Below are positions 7,116 to 17,073 of a DNA stretch of 64,000 nucleotides, piece after piece. The stretch comes from Lineus longissimus (lineage: Eukaryota; Nemertea; Pilidiophora; Heteronemertea; Lineidae): contig NC_088317.1 in NCBI RefSeq assembly GCF_910592395.1, forward strand, positions 14,692,001 to 14,756,000. Direction: 5' to 3'. How positions within the stretch are numbered: the first letter of the stretch is position 1; every line of letters starts with the position of its first letter. The notes beneath the pieces were generated by a model, which was not told where the DNA came from, did not search any database, and saw only the letters and a list, made by a program, of their open reading frames with translations. The position numbers and the translations under genes were made by a program.

Positions 7116-7268
7116 TGGATGATTTAGCGACTTGACTGAAGTTTGACTGGAAACTATTTAGACTAGGATTTGACTGAGACTCTTTTGAAACGTGTTGACT
7201 GGGATTTGACTTGGAGATTTTGACTGGGATTTGACTCTGAGTTAGAATCCCCATTATTACACTACTAG

Positions 7269-9455
7269 CCTATATCGACTGCCCAGTTACTTTTAGTTGC
7301 CCAACGGAATCCAGGTGGTAGTCATCGCCTGAGTCAGACAGATGCGGCTTCACAGCCCATAGGTGAGAAACCAGATGCTGATGACGACAACCGAGATGAG
7401 GAGACTAGAGAATCTGGGGAAGAAGATACGCAACAGCAGACTGAGGTGAAAGAGGTTGTGGTTGAGAAGAATATGGTAGGAGATGGAAAAGTGGTTGTAA
7501 AGGCTGAACCTGAACCTGAGCAGCATCGTGAACCACCTGGTGAACCATTGGTATCAATGAAGCGCAAGATTGCCAGCAACATACAAGATGGGGTTACATC
7601 AGAAAAGAAGATTGAAGACGGTGCGAAGCCAGAATTGTTCAGCAGTCGCCCAGGTCCTTTCCAATTCAGTCGACACCCAAGATTTCCAGTGGGAGCAATG
7701 CCGATAAAGAGAGAAGAGCCTACTCAGCCTAGTCGATCAATCATCAGGAATGCACCAGTTAGGACTAGGAGTCCCAGACGAGAGCCTAGTCCAGAGCAGG
7801 AGGAAACCAACCCAGCAGCACTCCGTCAGTTCTTCCAGGGGATAGCCAAGCCGAAGTTGCGACATTTCTCAGATGAAAAGGACAACTACTTTGACTGGCG
7901 AGAACAATTTGATATTTTTGTTGACTATGCCAAGATTCCAGTGAAGCACAAGATGGTAATGCTGAAGTCTGCCCTTGGTGGCAAACCGCTCAAGTTGATT
8001 GAGAATTTGGGATACACTGAATGACAATATGAAATGGCATTGGATAAATTTGACATGCGATATGGTGGCGATAGGCGATTGTTACAGAAGCAGATTGACA
8101 AACTGAATGACACGCCCAGAGTTAAGATGGACGATATACGCAGTATTGAAGAATTCGCGGACACACTGTATGACACCGTTGGGAAGATGGCTGAAAGTGG
8201 TCGCCGAGATGAACTGATTGGTGATTCAGCGATGTTAACCATGGTGATGAGGCATGTTCCTGAATCTCTACTGATGAAATACTATGACACAGACCCCGAT
8301 GAAGATGGTTTGGCTACCTTTGCTGACTGGCTGATGAGCTATGTGAATAGACGTCTGGAGTTATTTCAGCTTAGAGCACCAGCAAAGAAACCCAGTGACA
8401 CTTTTAAGAGGCCGGATGGCGAGATCCAGAAGAAAAGGACCTTCTATAGAGACAAGAATATGTCGTGGAATTCCAACACCACCCAGATGACAGCATCCTC
8501 CAAAGTCAAATGTCTGAAATGTGGAGACAAGCATGGGATCGAGCAGTGCAAAGAGTGGAAATTGATGACTGTTCACCAGCGATGGCTGTTTATCAAGGAT
8601 AAGGGAGCTTGCTACCGGTGTTTGAACAACACCGCCCATAGAGCCAGAGATTGTGATAAATCAAAAGTCTGTGGGAAGGATGGTTGTGAGAGGCAACATC
8701 ACTCAGACTTGCATTCTACGCCCAAACCAGGCAAGAAGGATGACAGGAGAGATGAGCCAGTACCGCAGAAGAAATATGACCCCTCCTTTCAGAAGAAAGG
8801 AGAACCTAAGAAGAAAACCACTCAAACCAGCAGTCGTGTCCTGGCAGACAATATTGCTATTGATGTAATTGCACTGAGGTTGATTCCAGTGTTTGTTTTG
8901 GGGAAGAATGGGGAAAAGGTGACAGTCAATGCTTTACTGGATCAGGGCTCCGATACAAGCTATATACGTGAAGGAGTGGTGCAATCATTAGGCATCAGTG
9001 GCGTCAAAGGGCAGCTGGAGATAGCAATGTTCTCCAGTGCAGTGTCAACTCCCAGCTTGAAGACCAAGGTCATCATTGAAAGCCTAGATGAGAACTTTCG
9101 GAGGGGGATCGAAGTCTGGACCATGACGGAGATGTGTGCCAACATGAAGGTTTTGGATTGGGCCAAGCTGAAAAATGAGTATTCACATTTGAGTTGGATA
9201 CCATTTCCCTTTTGTCCTGGAGGAAAGACCGTAGACCTTTTGTTGGGTTCTGACTATCCTGAATTGGGAGTTTGTTTGGAGGAACGACTTGGAGATCCTG
9301 GCGAGCCCATAGCTAGAAGGACCCCCCTAGGTTGGACGTGTGTGGGGAAAGTGAGAGCTAGGATTGGTTGGATACAGCAGAGTCAGACATTGTGCATGAC
9401 TTCTATGGAACCAGGACTTGATCAACTGCAGAGATGTTCCAAACTACACAGTTGA
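7269..9455 (+). pseudogene. gag: BEL gag-protease region with in-frame stop
   Basis: One frame runs from 7,269 to 9,455 with a single TGA at 8,022-8,024. The N-terminal part is acidic. The middle is a capsid-like helical region. Two zinc-knuckle-like stretches follow: CLKCGDKHGIEQC and CYRCLNNTAHRARDC, with further C and H residues. Next is the aspartic protease with ALLDQGSDTSYI, where BEL proteases carry D-x-G-S, and LLLGSDYPELG. The usual LGWTCVGKV segment before RT is visible. The start is missing because the 5' end is truncated. The frame changes to +1 between about 9,410 and 9,455. The TGA may come from a decayed CGA. Confidence 0.8.
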
Positions 9456-10935
9456 CGAAAAGAGGGCCCTGGACATAGCGGAGAAAACAATGAGACCAAT
9501 TGGTGACCGGTTTGAGATTGGTATCCCTTGGAAGCAAGACCAACCAAATCTTCCAGACAATCGAGGAATGGCAGAGAGGAGGCTGAGAAGCTTAGAAGCA
9601 CATCTAAAAAAGAAACCAGAGGTGCAGCGACAGTATCGAGATGCCTTTCAACAGAATGTTGATAAAGGATACATCCAGAAAGTTGGACCAGTTGAGGCGG
9701 CTAGAGATGGATGGTACTTGCCCCATTTTGCTATCGTGAAACAAGACAAGCAAACCACCAAGGTGCGTATAGTGTATGATGCAGCTGCCAGGTTTGGAGG
9801 AACCAGCCTCAATGATGAAATGTTGCCTGGGCCAAATTTGCAGAAAGACATTCTGGAGATCGTGCTCAACTTCACACGGCGCCCAGTTGCTTTGATTGGC
9901 GATGTGAAGGAAATGTTTAGTCAGATTGTGCTCCAGTTAGAATGTAGACGTTACCACCGCCTCCTGTGGAGAGATTGTTACACATATCGACCGATGGATA
10001 CTTATGAAGCCGTGCGAGTAACGTTTGGTGACAGGGCATCCCCATTCCTAGCCATGTATGTGCTACAAGAGCAAGCTCGACGGGCAGCACCAGACTACCC
10101 CTTGGCAAGTCAAGTGATTAAGGATTTCACATACATGGATGATGTCACCGACAGTTTTGAGACCACTGCAATTGCCGCAAAGATGATACCGGAGCTTAAA
10201 ACAGTTGTGAAGACTGGAGGATGGACAATCCGGAGATGGAGCAGCAATGAGCGAGAAGTGCTTGTTGGCCTGAGTGAAGAAGACAAAGCGACTGGTGTCC
10301 GCTTCCGAGACAGCGACCTGCCTACTATGAAAACCCTTGGTGTCTGGTGGGATGCTGAAACAGACGTCTTCAGTTACTCCGTGAAGTTTGAGATGACCAC
10401 AGTCAACACAAAGAGGGAGTTATTGAGTTTGGTAGCATCAGTTTTTGACCCTTTCCAGTTTTTGGCGCCTCTTGTGATCCGAGGAAAGATTGCTCTGCAG
10501 GGGGCGTGGATGAGTGGGAAAGACTGGGATGCTCAGCTGACTCCAGATGTGAAAAAGGTGGCAAAAGACTGGATCCAGGAGATGAGTCAAGCTCAAGATC
10601 TGAAGATTCCGAGGTGTAACAGAACGCGGCCAATCACTGATGTGAAGCACATTTCGATACATGTCTTCTCCGACGCGTCCCAAGAAGCCTATGCTGCCTG
10701 TTGCTACATAAGATTTCTGTATGATGATGATACAACACAGGTGACATTCGTTGCTGCTAAGGCAAGAGTTGCTCCGCTGCGGGCTATCAGTATCCCAAGA
10801 TTGGAGTTGATGGCAGCGGTGCTAGGTGTAAGGCTAGCCCGTATCATAGCCAAGATGCTGGAGATCTCAATTGGAGAGCACAGATTTTGGACAGACAGTA
10901 CAGATGTACTATACTGGATCAGGGGACAGTCTTGA
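9418..10935 (+). pseudogene. pol: BEL reverse transcriptase and RNase H
   Basis: The frame covers the linker, the RT fingers and palm (WYLPHFAIVKQDKQTTKVRI, then VALIGDVKEMFSQI) and the catalytic YMDD (in DFTYMDDVTDS, near 10,130). The RNase H-like part has VFSDASQEAYAACC, the ELMAAV helix and FWTDSTDVLYWI. These acidic motifs are in place, so the enzyme core is recognisable. The frame is broken from gag-PR at its 5' end and stopped by TGA at 10,933-10,935, after which the same frame continues. Confidence 0.85.
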
Positions 10936-12345
10936 CGGTACAAGCAGTTTGTGGCAAACAGAGTATCAGAGATACATGAACTCACCTCCCCCAAGCAATG
11001 GTGTCACATTCCTGGAAAATTAAACCCAGCAGACGACCCGTCACGAGGTGTGAAGATGACCGAGATGGCTGACGATAAGAGATGGTGCAGAGGGCCAGAT
11101 TTCCTGTGGAAAGGAGAGGAAGAATGGCCAAGGCAGGTGATGGAATCACTTGATGTGTCTGGAGCAACTGTTAGTGAAGTAGCCATGGGTGAAGAGAAGA
11201 AAGAGGCGAATAGCGCAGTAGCCCAAGTGAGTACACCAGTTCTACCAGCCGCATCATTTTCCAGCTGGACCAGATACCGAAGAATGGTGGCCTGGATGCT
11301 GTGCTTTGCCAAGAAACTACCCAAGAGGAAAGATGGGATGCGATCATTTACCCCTGATGAGTTGAGGCAAGCTGAGATTGGGATTTTGAGAGATGCTCAG
11401 AGACAAGTCTTCAAGTCTGAGATGTTGAGTGTACAGAAAAGTGAAGAACCCTTCCGTGGAAGTCTGAGAGATCTATGTCCCATGATTGATGACGATGGCC
11501 TGTTGAGAGTTGGTGGGAGATTGGAGAAGTCAGATCTGCCCTATGACGCTCAACACCCAATCATACTGCCCAAGAATCATCCTGTGACCACGTTGATCAT
11601 CCGATCATTCCATTTGTTGGCATACCATGTGCGTGGAGTGAATGGACTGCTTGCCGATATCAGGACGAGATATTGGCCGGTGAATGGGCGAGAGGCTGTG
11701 AAGAAGTACGAGCTCACATGTGTCAAGTGTAAGGAACGAAAGAAGAAATTGTACCAGCAAAAGATGGCGTCACTACCTGGTCTGAGGGTCAAGATTCCAA
11801 TCCGAGCGTTTGCCCACTGTGGAGTTGATTATGGCGGGCCATATCTTGTCAAGGTGACCAGGAAGATGAGGGACAAACGATACTTGTGTTTGTTTACCTG
11901 TTTGGCGTCTCGAGCGGTACACCTGGAGGTGGCTTTTGGATTGGATACCGCCAGCTTTCTGAATGCGCTGAGTAGGATGACAGCCAGACGAGGGCGCCCT
12001 CAGGTCATGGTCTCTGATAATGGAACAAACTTCCGGAGCGCTGACAGAGAATTAAGAGAACTGGTAAATGAACTTGACCAAGAACGCATCACCAATCATC
12101 TTGCAGAGAAAGGTATTGAATGGCGGTTCAATCCTCCCTTAGGAGCCCATCATGGAGGCGTCTTTGAGATCATGATAAAAGCTGCAAAGAAAGGGCTCAA
12201 GGCAATCCTGGGAGAGGCAGTGGTGAATGATGAGGAGTTTTCAACAGCTGTGGCAGAGGTAGAAGGTCTTCTGAATGCCCGACCTATCACCTACTGTGGC
12301 CAAGATCCGAAAGATGAGAATGTGTTGACCCCGAACTCTTTTTGA
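10936..12345 (+). pseudogene. pol: BEL integrase
   Basis: This continues the RT-RH frame after the TGA at 10,933. It holds an H2C2 zinc domain (HxxxxYHVRG and onward to TCVKCKERKKK). The catalytic core follows, with the DDE pattern: CGVDYGGPY, then MVSDNGTNFRS, then the glutamate in HHGGVFEIMIKAAKKGL. The region ends at a frame change (12,330-12,345), where a one-base shift joins the last domain. It would have inserted the element's cDNA into chromosomal DNA. Confidence 0.85.
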
Positions 12346-12788
12346 TTGGACAAGCCGGGGGACAACTTGCTCCAGAAGTCACAGATGAGATCGCTTTCCA
12401 TCCAAGAAATAGGTGGCGTTATGTACAGGACTTGGTGAAGAAAGTGTGGATTCGATGGCAAAAAGAATTCCTGTCCTTACTGCACAACAGACCAAAGTGG
12501 TTCAGAGTTGAAGAAGACATTAAACCTGGAGACATAGTGTTGATGGCTGATCCAGCAAACCCGCGCGGGAGATGGCCATTGGGACGAATTCTAGAGGTCT
12601 TCCCGGGATCTGATGGCAGGGTCAGAGTTGTTCAAGTATTTTCAAGAGGAAAAGAATGGCGACGACCAGTGAGCAAGCTAGTGCAGATTTTGTCTGCAGA
12701 CGAAGACGCGAGAAGACCGATTTCGGATGATCGAAACCAGAAGATGACATCATTGGCAGACAATGGCGATGATGAAGACGAAGAGTAG
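12342..12788 (+). pseudogene. pol: BEL pol C-terminal domain (DUF5641-like)
   Basis: This is an in-register continuation after the frame change. It contains RWRYVQDLVKKVWIRWQKEF, the KWFRVEEDIKPGDIVLM strand pair and WPLGRILEVFPGSDGRVRVV, the common C-terminal domain of BEL/Pao polyproteins (SH3-like, probably chromatin or DNA contact). The acidic tail ends at 12,786-12,788. Confidence 0.8.
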
Positions 12789-12828
12789 AGGACCCTTTTT
12801 GCTTCGCTTTGTGACTTTGTCAAGTCAC

Positions 12829-12840
12829 AAGAGGGGAAAA
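12829..12840 (+). promoter_or_regulatory. Polypurine tract
   Basis: AAGAGGGGAAAA stands directly before the LTR start TGTTCTGG. It is the expected primer site for plus-strand DNA synthesis. Confidence 0.75.
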
Positions 12841-13946
12841 TGTTCTGGCGAAGCCAGTTTGTTTTGATCATGTTGATCAGAACTGTCAGATTTGCCATGT
12901 GCTTATGTTTATGTTTACATTGGGCAGAACCACTACCAGGATGATGTCTGTCATGTGATAACTGCTGGCTATTGTTGATTGGCTGCCCTTGCAGTGTTTA
13001 TTTTGGGAACAGTATAAAGGCCTAGGAGTTCAGGGAACTAATTGCATTCCAAGTTGAGACTTTGGCTGAGTAGGAGCCAACACCGATTTCTTGAGAAGAC
13101 AGAAGATTGCCAATGGTGGACACCTCGCTGGTATGGTAATTCAGCCATGGTGAGGTGAAGGGTCTGTGAGCGTGGATAGCCGGTACAGGAGAAGGGCCAA
13201 GGAAGCTTCTGCTGTTTTAGAACTATGCATGTGGGCTTAGTTCAGTACATGGTGGTACTATATTTGTTGGCTTGACCCCGAGCCCAAGGTGTGTCTGGCG
13301 ACACCCTTTTCTGGAGAAGGAAGCCATCTTGTCCAGAGTTTATACATTGGAAAAAGCAGACCAGACTTGTATTTTATCTGCTTCAAAAAGATGTTCTTTG
13401 CTCTATTGTTGATGCACGGATTTGATATACCGGTGAGGTGATGGTGTGGAACATCGATGTTTAGTTGAAGACGAAGTCAACCCATAGATTGTAGGCGTCA
13501 GTTAGTGATGGTGGTTTATGGTGCCAGTGTTCAAGAAGTTTGATGTTCTTCCTACCCTGTGAGATGTCCTTGTGAGAGGTCGTTGATGTTGTGACGGTTC
13601 CGGAAGACGAGACGGCGGTGCCCGTATTTCCCACCCGTACTACAGTAACTCATTGATGATCAGTCCAGTCTAATTTGATCTCACCATTAGCGAAAATCGG
13701 TGTCTTGGAATGCCATTAGTCTGGACTTGATTACCTTTGGAGTATCACATCAAATCAGTTAGTGCTCAACGTTAGAGTTTGTCTTTGCTTCCCGCTCGGT
13801 CGTGAAGTGTTTTGTGTGAAGCACCGGTTGTGTTACCGTTTGTCGGGTACTTTGTATCGTGGACCAGAAGCACCTGTTGAGTTACCGTTTGTCGGCACTT
13901 TGTATCGTGGAACACTTTGTATCGTGGAATTATATCCAACTTAACT
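12841..13946 (+). repeat. BEL 3' LTR (end approximate)
   Basis: The LTR begins TGTTCTGGCG after the polypurine tract. A TATAAA box lies at 13,013-13,018, with an ATTGG box upstream. Near its end, a ~45 bp stretch is repeated (about 13,818-13,930), ending each time in ACTTTGTATCGTGGA, which occurs three times. The right end is not fixed because no second LTR is in the window. About 13,946-13,955 is likely. Confidence 0.65.
13013..13018 (+). promoter_or_regulatory. TATA box of the LTR promoter
   Basis: TATAAA lies 172 bases into the LTR, in the context GGAACAGTATAAAGGCC. Confidence 0.55.
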
Positions 13947-14188
13947 TAAACTGCCCCTTAGTGGATGGCAACTCCGTTGAGGTGAACAAGCTACAGCTCC
14001 GGGCCAAGTGGAGAGAATCGGAGAAGAGAGGCGTCCGAAGACGAGAGCGAGAGGGATCGGCCCAGCTGTGGATTGTGGATAGACGAACGACAAGGATTGA
14101 CAACGTGATTGACTTGGTTAGTATGGTCAATCCTCGTACCTTTAATACAGTCCTCTAATTTTGATATTGCTTTGCAGCCACGCATTAA
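13947..14188 (+). other. BEL leader-like sequence after the LTR
   Basis: GTGGATGGCAACTCCG follows the LTR and looks like a primer-binding site. A purine-rich, arginine- and lysine-coding frame follows to TAA at 14,156, then a possible intron end (TTGCTTTGCAG). This is what normally follows a 5' LTR, so the copy may be permuted or part of a tandem. It stops where array unit 1 begins. Confidence 0.4.
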
Positions 14189-14694
14189 CATTCTGTTTAA
14201 GTCATCCTGGCCATGGTTCTGCTGAAAAATGTCGATAATGATTAGAGGATCCATGTAAACAGACTGTGGTTATTTTTCTGTTAAACAGATATCGATCGAA
14301 CACTATGAGTGAAAGAAAAGAAATCAATATTAGAGGCATCATCATCTTACATATATGTACATGTCTGAAGAATTTGTACAAAGTGTGCCAACATAAAGGG
14401 TCTTGTCCGGGCCTTTTGCGTGAGGAAGTCTGATTGTTAAGAAATCTTTAGTCTTGTTTTGTATTTGTCAGTGTTTCTTAGGTCGAAATTTTCGGCTTTT
14501 AGAAGAGTCTTAGTTCAGAACTTCTTCAGATTCGTGAACGCAATAAGACATTCGTTCCAGGACTCTTGCAACATATAAACACTAAAGTTAAATCTTAACT
14601 AAGAATCGTACATGAATCTTGAAAAGGGCAGCGACTCCTGGCCTAGGGTAACCTTCCTTTAACACTCGATAACCTTCCTTTAACACGACGCACT

Positions 14695-15234
14695 TTGGTC
14701 TTGTGTGTCAGTCTGTATAGACTGAAAAGTCTGGGTTTCGTCTTGGAAAGGACCTTTATCAAGAAACTGTACAGCTGTAGATATAAAGATATCGCGACCG
14801 TCCACCAAGATTGCCATAACTTATTTGGATGCGAGATTGACGGAAGTTATTATTTTTTCACGCCACGCCCCACACCCGCGATAAGGTATTACAAGAGAGG
14901 GTCGCTGCAGCCGGTGGTGTTGTGGCTTCACGATGGATTTCATGAATTACAGTACACATTTCGAACCGGTCCGTTATCTAACTCACAGCTTGATATTGAC
15001 CTCTTACTAAAAGGCCTTAATTTTCGAGAAACTCATTTACTAAAAGGCCTTAATTTTCGAGGAACGCATTTTCAAAAGCCTAATTATACAAGTAAGTGCA
15101 GTGAAAAGATAGGTTCTGGTGGATTTATCATCAAATCGCTTATCTACAGGTTTTACGTATACACCAGCAACACGGGTAATCTGGTGGTCTGGTGGTGCCC
15201 TCACGTTAAAATCGAAGTCTTCCAACTAGTTTGA
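14695..15234 (+). pseudogene. Gene Y remnant, unit 1
   Basis: This 179-codon frame matches the C-terminal two thirds of Y in unit 4, including GCEIDGSYYFFTPRPTPAIR and VVLWLHDGFHELQYTF. The deletion near 14,690 removed the upstream exon, so this frame lacks its normal start. The short beta-strand repeats suggest a propeller-like fold, but no family is recognised. An internal 13-codon repeat (LLKGLNFRETH then LLKGLNFRGTH) is present. A GTAAGT at about 15,090 could be a splice donor. Confidence 0.55.
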
Positions 15235-15845
15235 ATCCACATTCAATCGGCCAATGGCAAAATGTCATTGTGATGAATGATCGAAAGGGACTCTGGCTGA
15301 TGGGAATATTATATCTTGTTTTGGAGGAGGTATTTTGCACCAAAATCCTTACGTCATTAAAATTGCCGAAAATTTATCAAAATATCAGTGATGTGCTGAA
15401 AACACTCCAACCTACAGCTAGTCTACTCCTGGCGCTCATTTAGACACACTATTAAAGTGGCCCGTCTTTTTCGCTGGCTTTGAAACATCGAGTTTATACG
15501 AGAAAAGTTATCTTCTGAGTAACATTTGGTGGGAAATGCCACGTTTGATGGTCAACTGTACCCACGATCATAAAAAAACAGTAGTGTATGACTTCAAGCC
15601 CCCTTAAATGTCATTTCGTGGTTTCAAACTACATATTATGCGACTACGTCTCGTTGAACTATACGTACATAACGGACGTGGATGAACGATGTCAACGAAA
15701 AATCTCCAGTCATTCGAAGTTCACTCGAAATTACATTGTATCTCATATATCTTTCATTGGCCGAAACTTTGCTAGTTTTAACGGGATTTTTCCTCGTATA
15801 TTGATACTGTGTAGTGGGTTGATGGTCACCTGTAATTAAAGTGCA
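15235..15845 (+). pseudogene. Gene Y downstream fragments, unit 1
   Basis: Coding-like stretches continue in changing frames: 15,231-15,443 (WLMGILYLVLEEVFCTKI), about 15,440-15,606 (LLKWPVFFAGFETSS, IWWEMPRLMVNCTHDHKKTV) and 15,588-15,839. All four units keep the same breaks, so they predate the amplification, or the segments are joined by splicing I cannot resolve. Confidence 0.4.
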
Positions 15846-16708
15846 CATACAGATACAAAAGTCAGGTCTGCTCAGTTAATTGAAGGTGAATGATTTCACA
15901 TAACAGATATACCCGCCTATTTTACACGCCGATTAGTACTATAGGGGAGCTTCGTGCTCGCTTTGTTACGTGTGGCAAGAAAATATCTGCCCCACAATAC
16001 CGCCTTTACATACTTACTCTCAAAATAGTAAGTACTAGCTGGACATTCTTTTTGTCACAAGTATGAATGTATCATTTAACTGATGACAAAATGCACTTCA
16101 ATGATACATCGGATTAGAATCTGTAAATAAATGTATGAAAGTGATTTTAGGAAGGGAAAAACGCCTCAGCCAGATTTTACATAGACGCACTGACTTGGCG
16201 TACTGTAATGGTAAAGGTTATGTCAATACGCACTTGCTGGTGTCTCTGTCGTCATTTTTACTCTTTCGATTATCAGATCATGTTTTAGTAGTGCTTCCTT
16301 AACATATACCCGCTAAAGATGGACACCCTCTTTTCTAAGGACGTTGGTTTGGTCCAGAAGCGGTATTTCTGATCAATTTCACCTTTGTAATCATGACATC
16401 CATTTTTTAGCAACAAGGGTGTTTTAATAGAGAGGTATAATTGTATTTGTTAGCACGTGATCCAAATACACTCGTGGGGCGAAAAAAGGAGAGTTATAAT
16501 GCACCGCCATATAGCAATGGTGGCGTGGCGTTACGTGCATGTCAAGACGAGATTGTTTTGAAAGTACATGTAGTAAATGTTTTCGAAGAGATATAAAGAT
16601 TTTTTCGTTGTTTTCTATGATAGGCCTTGAATAGAGACAGGAAAGGATTTTGAGTTTGTAAAGAGGGTTTAGGGTTTTTATTCCCCTAAAAAAACTCAAT
16701 GGGGTACA
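15846..16708. other. Spacer between convergent genes Y and X, unit 1
   Basis: About 0.86 kb with no supported gene. It is closely conserved at the matching place in the other units (27,173-28,030; 50,660-51,540; 60,095-60,970). A minus-strand frame at 16,424-16,699 is broken in unit 2 and is not supported as a gene. Confidence 0.6.
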
Positions 16709-16710
16709 TA

Positions 16711-16738
16711 CTCTAATCTCCCACTTACCTGTCCCATT
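16711..16738 (+). repeat. Left terminal inverted repeat of the pogo-like element
   Basis: 28 bp beginning CTCTAATCTCCCACTTACCT. It matches the reverse complement of 19,879-19,906 exactly. Confidence 0.92.
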
Positions 16739-17073
16739 CCTGAACCCGGAAAATCATCAGAAAATCCTAAGTCCAATAAAATGGGGTGGGGTATGGTCGG
16801 AAGCAGAATGCCCTGGATCAATATTATAATTGTTCTGTCGACTTCCTTGTCACACCCCAGAGCCTGGCAAAGAATTACACTAGGCCTAATCGGGTGAGGT
16901 TACGGATGACCTCAGTGACATAACAATTACGTATTCTCCAAAACAGTATAAGAGAAGTTGGACAGTTCTTGTGTACTCATTGATGTTTTTGTCAGAGGTT
17001 CGATTTGTTAATCGACGAGATGCGTTTGTTTTGGATTTTTTGCTTTGCCATTGGATTTTGGGTCGTGAATTCG

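Larger units (their letters stand above)
1..7260. mobile_element. Polinton-like / DNA-virus-derived element, right part
   Basis: This is a compact block of eleven intact or nearly intact genes with short spacers. It contains an A32-type ATPase, a capsid-like C-terminus, a minor-capsid-like protein, membrane proteins, a zinc-ribbon protein, an HNH nuclease and an OB-like protein. That gene set, the lack of introns and the shared start motif mark a virus-like or Polinton-like element integrated in an animal genome. The left part, where a polymerase B and integrase would be expected, is outside the window, so the exact class (Polinton, adintovirus-like or relative) cannot be decided. The right edge is placed near 7,260, after AT-rich tandem repeats and where the BEL gag frame begins. 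No terminal inverted repeat could be verified. Confidence 0.75.
7269..14188 (+). mobile_element. BEL/Pao LTR retrotransposon, decayed, lacking 5' LTR
   Basis: The order gag, protease, RT, RNase H, integrase and a C-terminal pol domain, followed by one LTR, fits BEL/Pao. The left end is abrupt: the gag frame is open from 7,269 with no LTR or leader before it. The right end includes a ~1.1 kb LTR and ~240 bp of leader-like sequence, and stops where array unit 1 begins (14,189). Two in-frame TGA codons and two frame changes make this copy inactive. Confidence 0.85.

Noticed and set aside
6910-7254. Minus-strand 114-codon frame rich in KFQNFK
   Set aside because: It is the translation of the GAAATTTT tandem repeat and its neighbours; no start motif of the element, no domain.
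10403-10683. Minus-strand frames inside the BEL pol region
   Set aside because: Antisense shadows of RT-RNase H.
15636-15848. Minus-strand 70-codon frame opposite the Y fragments (also in the other units)
   Set aside because: Retained only through unit duplication; it opposes coding-like plus-strand sequence and has no features.
16424-16699. Minus-strand 91-codon frame (also 51,250-51,528)
   Set aside because: Broken in unit 2 and without splice or start support; probably chance in a conserved spacer.
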